NCBI GenBank assembly: GCA_030849065.1
Contig: JASAON010001650.1
Span: forward strand, 109,532-173,531
Reading direction: 5' to 3'
Source: Jaenimonas drosophilae
Taxonomy: Eukaryota > Euglenozoa > Kinetoplastea > Trypanosomatida > Trypanosomatidae
DNA length: 64,000 nt
The notes under the pieces were generated by a model. The model saw only the letters and a program-made list of their open reading frames with translations, was not told where the DNA came from and did not search any database. Positions 30,926 through 39,653 of this stretch are shown here, piece after piece (position 1 is the first letter of the stretch; every line of letters starts with the position of its first letter). The translations under genes were made by a program, and so were the position numbers.

Positions 30926-32608
30926 TCAGTCTTGAACATAGCCAAGGTTGTGCGGGCTTGATTTCATATGTTTATCACCCATCACGGCTATTTCATCATG
31001 GTGAGGAGTAACAGAACCCCGTCGGCGTAAACGAGACTTGAGCAAATGAGTTAGCAACTTAAGCTCATGGATCTCCATGCCCGCCCTCAGCAGCTGGGCA
31101 CGGAGATTGTCTGGGTCAGCTGAAAGAGTATCAGCAGAGTCACCAGAGATATGTACAGGTCCGAGCTGGCGCTCCAAGAAGTGAATGCGTTCTTGCTGAA
31201 TTGCCGAGAAGCGCTCAAGGTCCACTACGCGGCTCTGCAGCTGCGCGGCTTCATCCAGTGAAGTTTCCCGATTCGCCGGCCGCGCATTCAGTTCCCTCAA
31301 ACGATCCGTCAGTGTTGTGAATCCGTTGAGTTGTTCTTCAGCAACGGTTTGGGACCATTGAATAGTGTGCTCAGCCAGCTCCAGCTGGGTCGTCCAATCC
31401 AGAGTGCTGGCAGCGTAACGCTCCATACACTCAAAGTAAGCTGCAGCAAATGCCTCAACGGTGGAGTGAAGCAGAGCTTCTGTTGCGGGTGGAGACCCTG
31501 TCACATTGCTTCCAACTTGTTTACATGGCGGTTCTCCAACCGTACTCAGTGCCGCCTGAGACGATGCCTTCTTCCCAGTGCAACTTGCCTGAAGAGATTT
31601 CGGTGACGGCTTCACCTCTCCGCGCCGGAGAAACAAAAATGCAATTAAACAACTGGCCCCTAAAGTAACGTGAGGCAAGATGGACGAAAAAGATAACTCG
31701 TCCTCTGAAGGCACGATTGGCGTGACATCCTTGTGCGGGAGCTGCTCAGCTACTGAAGAAGAGTAGCCCATGCTCAAATTAGGCGGAGACGACTGTGCTG
31801 GTAGTGAGTTCATTTGCTCATGGAGTTCCTGAGTTGTTGGCGGTGTCGGTGAGCTCACTTTCGGCATTGCATCAGGAGCCGCCGCAGTGGTGATGGGGGC
31901 ATCTCCACTCGTATCAACGGTCTCCGCACTCTCACGCGTTCCGCGCTCAGTAAATGCTTCAGTGTTTTGTGGCCCCACAGAACTATTGGAATTTTCGGGT
32001 GTCTGTGCTTCAGTCATGGGAAGCAATTGCAGCATGGTGCCAAGAAATGAGCGTACTCTTTGTGCTCCAATCCAGCCTTCCGCGTTGACGTCTGTTGCCG
32101 CCTCCACCACCTTGGGTACCTCCGTCAACGTGACGTTCATGACTTCTGACGCACTGCCCATCATGAAGAACGCAGATGACAATGCAACCATCACGATGAC
32201 AAAGGATGCAACCATCACAGGAATGTTCCAATGCAATGATGAAACTGCCTCCAGTATGCGCTGCACCAATAGATTGCCCCTCCCTACCGTTGGATAGTCA
32301 GCATCATGGTCCAGTCCTGCTGCGAAGCTCCCCAAAGATCCCGCTCGCGGAGAGAGCCTCCCTCGCGAGCCCTCACTAGAGCGCTTGGATAGACCAGAAC
32401 CTGACCAGTGTTGCGTGAGTCGTCGAAAGCTGGAGTGCAGCATCAGCTCCTCCTCCGAGTCTGGAGAATCCGGTTCTTCTTCGGCGACGTATCGGTAGTT
32501 AAAGACAGGATTCTCCGGTTGGCTGAGGGTTGGTGGCAATGACGTGCCCCGCTTCGCCATACCCAAGCGCCTTGCTGCACTGCTATCGAAGTTGGTAAAG
32601 GGCTGCAT
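30926..32608 (-). CDS. Predicted two-TM coiled-coil membrane protein, function unknown
   Basis: A 560-residue protein. The open frame begins at a GTG three codons earlier; the first ATG (32606-32608, MQPFTNFDSS) is taken. The Ser/Arg-rich N-terminus (~125 residues) has no signal peptide. A strong TM helix lies at about 128-150 (VMVASFVIVMVALSSAFFMM) and a second, shorter hydrophobic segment at about 318-335 (HVTLGASCLIAFLFL). Between them are ~165 residues rich in Thr, Ser, Pro and Glu. The C-terminal ~200 residues are helical, with coiled-coil-like heptads (LDEAAQLQSRVVDLERFSAIQQERIHFLERQLG) and a basic patch (KSRLRRRGS). This looks like an organelle-anchored tether or adaptor, but no family is recognised. 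It lies between the BART-domain gene and IFT140. Confidence 0.78.
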   Translation of the reverse strand: MQPFTNFDSSAARRLGMAKRGTSLPPTLSQPENPVFNYRYVAEEEPDSPDSEEELMLHSSFRRLTQHWSGSGLSKRSSEGSRGRLSPRAGSLGSFAAGLDHDADYPTVGRGNLLVQRILEAVSSLHWNIPVMVASFVIVMVALSSAFFMMGSASEVMNVTLTEVPKVVEAATDVNAEGWIGAQRVRSFLGTMLQLLPMTEAQTPENSNSSVGPQNTEAFTERGTRESAETVDTSGDAPITTAAAPDAMPKVSSPTPPTTQELHEQMNSLPAQSSPPNLSMGYSSSVAEQLPHKDVTPIVPSEDELSFSSILPHVTLGASCLIAFLFLRRGEVKPSPKSLQASCTGKKASSQAALSTVGEPPCKQVGSNVTGSPPATEALLHSTVEAFAAAYFECMERYAASTLDWTTQLELAEHTIQWSQTVAEEQLNGFTTLTDRLRELNARPANRETSLDEAAQLQSRVVDLERFSAIQQERIHFLERQLGPVHISGDSADTLSADPDNLRAQLLRAGMEIHELKLLTHLLKSRLRRRGSVTPHHDEIAVMGDKHMKSSPHNLGYVQD

Positions 32609-32916
32609 CGCTCGCACAGTAGCAGTTGACCGTTGTTTGGTTCACTCTTTTGTCTTATCAATACCGAAGCTCTCAACAAGGTTCAGAACTAGCAACAGTC
32701 AGCGTACTACAGAGAAGAGAAAGACACAGATACAATTCACATGAGTCAAAGTCAATTTGAGAGCCAGCGCATACCATTGACCTTCATTCAGGCAGGTGCC
32801 ACGAGGGAGCCCTGTGGACTAATCTATTTCTTTGTTGTGAGCTCGCAATGAGCCACCTTGCTGCAGAACATTCGAAGAGAACCCTCTCTCACTCCGTTGC
32901 ACCAGCTACATCAGCT
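32609..32916. other. Intergenic spacer, BART gene to TM-protein gene
   Basis: About 308 nt with no gene-like frame or notable repeat. Confidence 0.5.
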
Positions 32917-35088
32917 CTACTTTCCAGGACGCTTCAACTTGGGTTTGACGCCTTTACGTGCGTTGGACGGGGTTCGCGTCGTCGCTGGCGTCACTCGTGG
33001 AGTCACGGTCGATGACGTCGTCGTTGTTCCCGTGGTGGGTGCGGAGAGTCGTCCCTTTGCCTTCTTGAGCGTGGGTAGCTCGCCTGTGCCACTTGTGGAT
33101 GGCGGCGGTGGCGGATTCGATCCTGCCGACGTAACCCGGTCGTTAGGGCTTCCCAGGCGATTGCGGGTTGCCTCCGTGGGCTTCTTCGTCATCCCATCCG
33201 CGCTGCACGGAAGTGAGTTGGGCTTTGTCTTACCACGCTTGGGCACTACTACAGGTGTCAACTCTATAGTAGTACCAGGAGTAGGTAAAGGTGGCGGAGT
33301 CATGTCCGGGGACCACGCACTTGGCACCTCCGGGACGACTGCCGTCGTCGTCGTCGTCGTCGTTGAAGGTGGAGGAGGAAGACTGGAGATCGGAGCCTCT
33401 TCCGTAACAGCGGCATTCGGAAGCGCATCAGGGGCAGTGCCGGTGAGTTGGGCCTGCTCTTCATCCAGCGTAGCTTCGGCATCTTGGTTGCGGTACATGG
33501 AACTAACTAATGCACGTACACCTCTGCTACCACCGACAGCAATCTCAGTGCCAGTGGCCTCTTCCAGGTTGTACTCTTCCTGAATGTAGTCCATCATGTA
33601 GGCGAAGAAACTTGGGAAGCTGCTCATCGCAAGGATCAACCGCCAGGCGGGGTAGGTGAGGACGTTCTGTGGTCCACGCACGCCATGTTTGGGCACAGGT
33701 TGGGAATTGATATCTGCCCCAACAGGGGTATCGAAGAGTGTCTCAACAAACTCTGCCTCATCGAAGCCACTAATGTGTTCCTGGAGTACCTTGTTGATGA
33801 GTTCTGACAGCTTCGTGCCGAACTCTTCGTAGACCCTCAGCTCATCATGACTGTGTTCTCCATTGAAGAAGGCATCCTCCATCACGCAGCCGGCGCTGGC
33901 GTTGTAGTGCCGTAGAAACACCTGATGATGGCGGAATAAGAAGCTTCCAACACTCTCCAGAAAGCGAGGATCCCGAACGATGCGTTCCACCCAATGCACA
34001 CACTGGAAGAACGTGTGCAGCTCCATCTGCGCTCGAGAGGCAATACCTCCAGCATCCATCCATTGTGCGCCACTTGACTCGTGGCCTCCACGGCGAGCGT
34101 TTCGTCGCTGCGTTTCAGCCGCAGCCAACTCTTCCAATGTAAACGGACGATCTGAGATTCCCCCAAACATGGCAGAGCTCTCCCGACGCCGCGCATCCTG
34201 TCGAGCAGCTTCCAAAGCTGCGAGCGTAAAGGCGGCCGAGGTGTGCTGTGTTGCTACGAACGCTCGGCGCTGGCCATCTTTCTCCGAGCTACCATCCTCG
34301 TCGTCCTCTTCACGTTGCCAGTCAGCATAGAGCTGTTGCAGTGCATTATCCTGCAGCTGAGCAAAAGTTCGCACCTGTGGTGGGCGAGTTCCATGAGAAG
34401 GTGGTTTGGAGTGGAGCAGAGTTGTTGGGATTGAGTACCCACTAGGCTGAGCGGCATGCATGGCGCGAACAAGGCCATCGAACTCCTCTTTCGTTATCAG
34501 TGGTGGTGCAGGAGTTTCTTCCTTCTTCGTGGCATCCGAATGCTGTGGCTGCGGCAATGAATGAGCAGCATGGCTCGTATCAACGGGGATGGCTGTTGGT
34601 GGGGCAGGCTCTGGAGCAGCTGGGGCATCTTCTCGCTCCGCCTCTTCCTTCGCAATTCGTCGCAGTCGCTCCTCCGTCTCCAGCTCCATGCGGCGGCGCT
34701 CGTACACCTCCAATCGCGCATTGTGGTATGGCTGTGGGACATAGTTGCGTTCACTGTCCGGGTACAGAAAACGTCTAGTGCGCTCGCGCGCAGCAGCAAG
34801 TGCCTCATCATCACTGCTATCCTCGTTGCGGCCACGGACACCGTCAGCCTCTGTCTGAAAAGTCGGTGGAAGCGCTCGAGCTTCAGTCGTATTGGCCGTA
34901 GAGGGGGAAGTAGAGTCCACCGATGAATTGCTACTCGTCTCGTCATCCCGTTCCCGTTGTTGTCGTTGGCGTTCTGGTTCGTAGTAGAACGAATGCTTTT
35001 GTCCAGAGGTAGATCCTGGATTGCCAAGTTGACCTCGTGCCGCTGCTGCCGCCCGCTGAGGGTCAACAGGTTTTGACTTGATACCCAT
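32917..35088 (-). CDS. BART-domain protein, predicted N-myristoylated
   Basis: A 723-residue protein. The frame continues two codons further to a TTG, but the first ATG (35086-35088) gives MGIKSKPVDP, a fitting N-myristoylation signal (Gly2, Ser5, Lys nearby). Residues about 356-506 match the BART fold of ARL2BP and CFAP36, α-helical modules that bind the small GTPases ARL2 and ARL3: FLESVGSFLFRHHQVFLRHY, DELRVYEEFGTKLSELINKV and FDEAEFVETLFD correspond to the family's helix, acidic loop and helix pattern. The N-terminal half is Arg/Glu-rich helical sequence with disordered parts. The C-terminal ~200 residues are Pro/Thr/Ser-rich with a seven-threonine run and a basic end. A role in ARL3-dependent trafficking of lipidated cargo to the flagellum is inferred from the domain. 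Confidence 0.8.
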   Translation of the reverse strand: MGIKSKPVDPQRAAAAARGQLGNPGSTSGQKHSFYYEPERQRQQRERDDETSSNSSVDSTSPSTANTTEARALPPTFQTEADGVRGRNEDSSDDEALAAARERTRRFLYPDSERNYVPQPYHNARLEVYERRRMELETEERLRRIAKEEAEREDAPAAPEPAPPTAIPVDTSHAAHSLPQPQHSDATKKEETPAPPLITKEEFDGLVRAMHAAQPSGYSIPTTLLHSKPPSHGTRPPQVRTFAQLQDNALQQLYADWQREEDDEDGSSEKDGQRRAFVATQHTSAAFTLAALEAARQDARRRESSAMFGGISDRPFTLEELAAAETQRRNARRGGHESSGAQWMDAGGIASRAQMELHTFFQCVHWVERIVRDPRFLESVGSFLFRHHQVFLRHYNASAGCVMEDAFFNGEHSHDELRVYEEFGTKLSELINKVLQEHISGFDEAEFVETLFDTPVGADINSQPVPKHGVRGPQNVLTYPAWRLILAMSSFPSFFAYMMDYIQEEYNLEEATGTEIAVGGSRGVRALVSSMYRNQDAEATLDEEQAQLTGTAPDALPNAAVTEEAPISSLPPPPSTTTTTTTAVVPEVPSAWSPDMTPPPLPTPGTTIELTPVVVPKRGKTKPNSLPCSADGMTKKPTEATRNRLGSPNDRVTSAGSNPPPPPSTSGTGELPTLKKAKGRLSAPTTGTTTTSSTVTPRVTPATTRTPSNARKGVKPKLKRPGK

Positions 35089-35900
35089 GCACAATGGAGA
35101 ACACTACGCAACGTGAAAATAATACACAAAGGTAATATGCTACTACCTCAGGCTTGATGTAGCAACTCGAACCCACAGACAGACAGCTTTCCTCAGCTTG
35201 TGTACTAAAAAAAAAATTAGTCAGAGAAGAACGATGAGAGCACATGTGAGAACCACAAGACTAACTGCCGCAAAGTCATAACCTCCCCCCCCTCCCCGCC
35301 CTCCACAGTATTGTTCATGAACCGCATTCAAGAAGAAGCTATCATCGACATGGGGTTGGCTACACAGTATAAGATGCTGAGTCCTTAACCACCAGCCCAC
35401 CACGATAATTCATGGATTCGATGGTGGTCTCACACACACAGACACAGTAAGGAGAAGCTGAGTCCTATACACCCCATGCCAATTCTTCAAGTAGACTAGT
35501 TCGTTGGAATGTAGTGCGGGTATTTTTTGTTCTTCATTCCTCATTTTACATTCGATCACACCGCAGCTCGGTGGGACCGCTTGGCTGTCTAGTGAAGAAA
35601 CAGGTGAGAACGCCTCCTCTGCCAATCTAGCCGGACCCAACCCAGGTCCTCATTGTGGCAGTAGAAGCAACATCAAGGAGCCATACATCTCTGCTGTATT
35701 CCGGTATGCAGATACAGTAGTTGGAGAGGAAAGAAGAATAACGAGTTAATTTCCCCCGATGCGGCATTCAAGATCAGAACCACATGCCGAGGACGTTGTT
35801 TGATTGGCTAGAGATCTGAGGAGGCACTTATACATCATCACATGGAAAAAGAAGACGTTCGTTGGAGAGGTACACACAATATGGTCATCAGGCAACCCAT
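35089..35900. other. Intergenic spacer, Cys-rich gene A to BART gene
   Basis: About 810 nt. It contains a C-rich patch at 35282-35303 and a 10-nt A run near 35208-35217 (T-run in the minus sense, a likely part of the BART-gene splice-acceptor tract). A T-arm-like GGTTCGAG in the minus sense at about 35168-35175 has no matching tRNA cloverleaf around it. No gene is supported. Confidence 0.5.
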
Positions 35901-37310
35901 CTACGCCACGGAGGTACGAACCGCACTGTCGTCATACACCTTCTTGCTCGTGTCGTGCATCTTCTTCTGGAAATCAAGGAAACGGACCATGTCAGACTCA
36001 CGGTCCTGGTTCGTGGTGCGCCACATGGAGGAGGTGGTCTTGTACTGTTGCAGCTTCTGGTCCTCATTGGAGTTCTTGCGGAAGTGGTTGTCCTCCCCTT
36101 CGCGGTTCGCCGCATCCATGCCACCACCCACGGCACCAGTGGAGAAGGGCTGGTTGTCACTGAACGCCTGAGCATCGCCGTCCTGGAGGTTCCGCTTGTC
36201 GTAAACATTGTACGTGCTACCTGGGTACTGGAGAGCAGCCTCAGCGGGTTCGTTGGGGCCAATGTTGTTGTTGAAGGTGGTCTCATAGCGCGTTGGCACG
36301 CCCATCGTGCTGGAGGTCTTGCCCGTCGACTTGGGATCAGCCGCAATCGGTGGGAAGACTACACCAGTGCCGTAAGGATGGGGGTTGTAGTTGGTGAGCC
36401 TGTTCTTGCCCAGTGAGCGCTGGTCCACCTCCTTCGTGTTGTACATGCCACCCTCGCCGCGCTCCGCCGTCGTTCCGTAGCGCGTTCCCTTCTCCTCGTT
36501 CATGATCTTTCCAGTCTGCTCATACGCCACGGAGCCAGACATGGCCGGGCACAGATGCTTGCCCTGGACATGCACTCCAAAGCAGTGGCCGCAGAGGTGC
36601 GGCTGGTTGGGGCACTCATCTACTTGCTTGCGCGTCTTCTTTGCCTGTTGGTGAACGAGCTGACGGAGCTGGCGAACCTGGTCAATGCTGAGGGGGTCCT
36701 TGTTCTTGCCGGGCTCCTGGTCCACTATGTCCTTAATGGTACGAAGGGCCGCATGAAGGTCGTGGTCAGCTGAGCAGCGTGAGGCGGGGGTCGATGCACC
36801 ACTGCCGGCGGCGCGACGCTGGGACGACGTGGTGGAGGCACGCTCACTGGCTGGGGTGGCTGGCACTTCCTCCACAGGTACCTCTTCTACCGGCACCTCA
36901 TCGGTCTCGGGGAGGCCGAGGGCACGGCGCTCAGCACGGAGACGTGCCTCTTCTTGCATGCGGGCCTTGTTTTCAAGAAGGAGGAGCTCCTCAAGGCGGT
37001 CACGGCGACGAAGGGGAACCAATTGGGAGCAAATGGCAGCCTCCTTCGCCTCACGACGCTTCTTGCTGCTGAGGAGCTGCTCATCTGGGATGAACTTGTG
37101 GGCATTCTTGGAGCTGGACGCGAGGGCCTTGTCCCTCATGGAGTCGCGCAGCGCGCGTCGGTAGAGCTCGTCCTTGGAAGGGCCAGTGCCATCGATGTTT
37201 GCCTGCGTAATGTTGATCTTGCAGTGGTCACATCCAATGGCGGCGCGGTCCTTCGGATTGGCATCGCAGAATGCGCACTGGCAGTAAGAACGGCACTGGT
37301 CGCGAATCAT
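35901..37310 (-). CDS. Cys-rich protein A, paralogue of the adjacent gene
   Basis: A 469-residue protein that I cannot name. The N-terminus carries a compact metal-binding-like cluster: C10-x-C12-x2-C15 and C27-x2-C30 (YCQCAFCDANPK; CDHCKINI). A helical Arg/Glu stretch follows (RRDRLEELLLLENKARMQEE), then a second knuckle (CPNQPHLCGHCFGVHVQGKH). The C-terminal half holds the phrase NPHPYGTGVVFPP and a polar Asn/Gln-rich region. The neighbouring gene encodes a protein with the same order of elements (CQCDFC, DRLERLLIMEHKAR, HHPYGAGVLW), so the two are tandem paralogues that have diverged strongly. No signal peptide or TM segment. The polar tail with repeated aromatic/Gly motifs recalls microtubule-associated or axonemal proteins, but this is speculation. 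Start at the ATG at 37308-37310. Confidence 0.78.
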   Translation of the reverse strand: MIRDQCRSYCQCAFCDANPKDRAAIGCDHCKINITQANIDGTGPSKDELYRRALRDSMRDKALASSSKNAHKFIPDEQLLSSKKRREAKEAAICSQLVPLRRRDRLEELLLLENKARMQEEARLRAERRALGLPETDEVPVEEVPVEEVPATPASERASTTSSQRRAAGSGASTPASRCSADHDLHAALRTIKDIVDQEPGKNKDPLSIDQVRQLRQLVHQQAKKTRKQVDECPNQPHLCGHCFGVHVQGKHLCPAMSGSVAYEQTGKIMNEEKGTRYGTTAERGEGGMYNTKEVDQRSLGKNRLTNYNPHPYGTGVVFPPIAADPKSTGKTSSTMGVPTRYETTFNNNIGPNEPAEAALQYPGSTYNVYDKRNLQDGDAQAFSDNQPFSTGAVGGGMDAANREGEDNHFRKNSNEDQKLQQYKTTSSMWRTTNQDRESDMVRFLDFQKKMHDTSKKVYDDSAVRTSVA

Positions 37311-38076
37311 TTCGGATCGGAATCAATTTGGTTGACGATCTAAATGTGTAGGTATGAAGTGATTGTGCGAACGTCACTAAAAGATGTCCAAGAGCAAAAA
37401 GGAGCAGTGTATGAATAAAACATATGGGCACAGGTACAAGAATGAAGTACACAGTCATGGTGCTTGCTGCTTATAGCAGCACATTCGCCGGGTTGGTTGT
37501 TCGTGAGTGATTTACACTTTGGCCGCACCACTCAGAGCCACATGAACTATTCCTTGAGCAACCCGGATGGTGTCGTTCCTCCTTACTTCCACTTCTATCC
37601 AGATCACGTGACTGGCCAGTGTTGGCGCAATTCATTGTGAACCATTTAGATGAAAGCCACCCACCAAAAGTAAGAAAAACGTTAATGGTTGATGGAGGGA
37701 GGCAACGACTCCGGTCTGGTTCGACTCTCGGTCACATACATTTCTCATCTTCTACTGAACATCGGGGGGGATGAAAATGAGTACACAAAAACATCAAACT
37801 CGAGAAACCTAAAACATCATTTCCTCGTCATGCGCACACTCCTTCACGTCTGATTGTCCACAACGGCCCACCATCCGCACAACGTCGTGAGCTCCTCCTT
37901 TCCCCCCTTCTCCTCTCTAAAAAAGAAGGAGGGGGGGAAGTATCCGCAGCTGAGGAATCATCAGCATTCCTCAGCTGCCAACACATCGGAGTCTCATGAT
38001 TGGACCACAAAACGAAGAAAGGAGGTGCTAGTCTAATCGCACGCACTGCGTCCACCGCCAGAACCTTGCCTGGGCA
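37311..38076. other. Intergenic spacer between Cys-rich paralogues
   Basis: About 770 nt. Apart from the inverted repeat listed separately it has a G-run (37931-37937) and purine-rich sequence, which in the minus sense gives pyrimidine tracts. No gene is supported. Confidence 0.5.
37946..37978. repeat. Perfect 13-bp inverted repeat, 7-nt loop
   Basis: The arms GCAGCTGAGGAAT (37946-37958) and ATTCCTCAGCTGC (37966-37978) pair completely around a 7-nt loop. It lies about 95 nt beyond the stop of Cys-rich gene B, within its probable 3' UTR, next to a pyrimidine tract. It may act as an RNA stem-loop in mRNA stability or processing. Confidence 0.82.
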
Positions 38077-39270
38077 TTAAACGGCAATGGTGACCTTCTT
38101 GGGTGCCTGCTGGACAGAAACCGCAGCAGCTGCGCCAGGGGGGAGAGCCGCAGCTGTGTTGTCGTTCGCTGGGAAGCCGTTACTAACCTTGCGGGCATCC
38201 TGACTGCAGCAGCCCTTCTCAGGTCCGCAGGCACAAAGCTCGTTGTTGCCCTGCTGGCAGTTGGTGCGGGGAATGCCATCCTTGGTGTTCTTCTTCTCCT
38301 TCGTCCAGAGGACACCAGCGCCATAGGGGTGGTGAGAGTTGGTGCGGTTCTGCGCCATGCTGCTGCCAAATTCGTAGTGTGGCCCGTCCTTCTTACCCTT
38401 GTGGTCAACGCTATTGCGGACCTCCCCGTCACTGGATGGGGTGGAAATGACGCCGTTCTGGTGGAGCAGGCGCTGCAACTGACCGCGGTTGGTCAGATTC
38501 ACAGGGTCCATGGCCACAACGCGCACGTCGTCCATGGTGTCCTGCAGCCGGTGGGACGCGCGGCACTGAGGAGGAGGAGTCACGGGGCAGCGGTGGGCAA
38601 GTTCGTAGGCCTCGCGGATAGTGGCCGCCGGAACGCCCTCGTAGCTAGCTCCAGGGTAGGCGCTCTCGCCAAGGTAGCCGCGTGGGCCACGGGCGTTCTC
38701 ACCAGGCATACCGTCGTTGTTGGTGCCCTCCACGGACATGTAGTTGTAGCCCTGTGGCAGGGGCTGAGGACGAGCCTCAGCTCCAGTGCTACGCAGACCA
38801 GCAAGCTTATCCGCTTCAAGGGTGGCCTTCACGCGAGCCTTGTGTTCCATAATGAGCAGGCGCTCGAGGCGGTCCAAGTCTTCCATCGCGTAGCGCTCCT
38901 CCTCCTCCTTCGTACGGGGAGGCACGTTGGCTGAGGTACCCTTGGTGGTGCCGTTGGCAATGGTGTAGGCGTTGCCCTCCGGCACGCCGTTGCGACCGCG
39001 GGCAGCATTAAGGGCAGTCTGGTTCACGGGAACTGGGTAGTTGGGGTCGAAGTCGGTGTGGTTGCGGTCCTTGGCAAAAGTTGCAGCGTCCACAGCGCTG
39101 TGGCAGTTGCAGCAGCAGCCATTGCGCTGCTTGGCGTGCTGGAGCATCAACGCACGCTGGCTGGCGGTGTACTTCTTCGCATTGAGATTGCGACGAGTGC
39201 AGCAGAAGTCACACTGGCAGTGATTGTGGGATTGGTACTCCACCGTCTCCTTGGGGTTCTTGACGGACAT
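38077..39270 (-). CDS. Cys-rich protein B, paralogue of the adjacent gene
   Basis: A 397-residue protein of unknown function. The frame extends upstream, but the ATG at 39268-39270 (MSVKNPKETVEY) is the likely start because the upstream part is Cys/Arg-rich leader translation. Near the N-terminus lie C18-x-C20-x2-C23-C24 and a second cluster C52-C53-C54-x-C56 (GCCCNCH), probably zinc-binding. The helical stretch MEDLDRLERLLIMEHKAR and the motif HHPYGAGVLW align in order with Cys-rich protein A. A further Cys cluster lies in the C-terminal part (LCACGPEKGCCSQ), followed by an Ala/Pro-rich end. The protein is Asn/Gly-rich in the middle. It is transcribed directly before paralogue A. Confidence 0.8.
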   Translation of the reverse strand: MSVKNPKETVEYQSHNHCQCDFCCTRRNLNAKKYTASQRALMLQHAKQRNGCCCNCHSAVDAATFAKDRNHTDFDPNYPVPVNQTALNAARGRNGVPEGNAYTIANGTTKGTSANVPPRTKEEEERYAMEDLDRLERLLIMEHKARVKATLEADKLAGLRSTGAEARPQPLPQGYNYMSVEGTNNDGMPGENARGPRGYLGESAYPGASYEGVPAATIREAYELAHRCPVTPPPQCRASHRLQDTMDDVRVVAMDPVNLTNRGQLQRLLHQNGVISTPSSDGEVRNSVDHKGKKDGPHYEFGSSMAQNRTNSHHPYGAGVLWTKEKKNTKDGIPRTNCQQGNNELCACGPEKGCCSQDARKVSNGFPANDNTAAALPPGAAAAVSVQQAPKKVTIAV

Positions 39271-39653
39271 TGCGGCGTAAGTCTGATGTAGTGGGGCAAC
39301 CGAATCTCGGTAGGGTCTACGGCAGCAACTTCTTAAGGGTAACACACACACACACAAGCATAATAAAGAGGAGGAAGTAAATGGATTGCATCATACAGTG
39401 AGTCACATGAGCATTGAGGACGCATGTCGTGAGTCTGAAAGGTATATAGAAAAAAAAACAATTGTGGTGAGAAGAGGTTGGAAATGTATGCAGCCTAAGC
39501 ACAATCAACAAGTATAATAGTGCCGCTGGAGGGGGTCAGCCCGTGGCCTCCTTCAGGATGTCTCCTTGATGTGAGATATGAAGGGTTAGGGTTGCTAAGA
39601 GTCTCACCTTATTCAAGATAGTACTCACGGCGCTGTGCCCCGAGGTGGATGCG
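39271..39653. other. Intergenic spacer with CA microsatellite
   Basis: About 380 nt between the Sey1 gene and Cys-rich gene B. It contains a CA dinucleotide run at about 39341-39356 and pyrimidine-rich tracts in the minus sense (for example opposite 39449-39459). Confidence 0.55.

Noticed and set aside
32858..33583. 241-codon plus-strand frame
   Set aside because: Val/Ser/Gly-rich shadow of the Pro/Thr/Ser-rich C-terminus of the BART protein; no start context or motif.
35160..35180. tRNA T-arm-like GGTTCGAG in the minus sense
   Set aside because: No acceptor stem, D-arm or anticodon arm fits around it.
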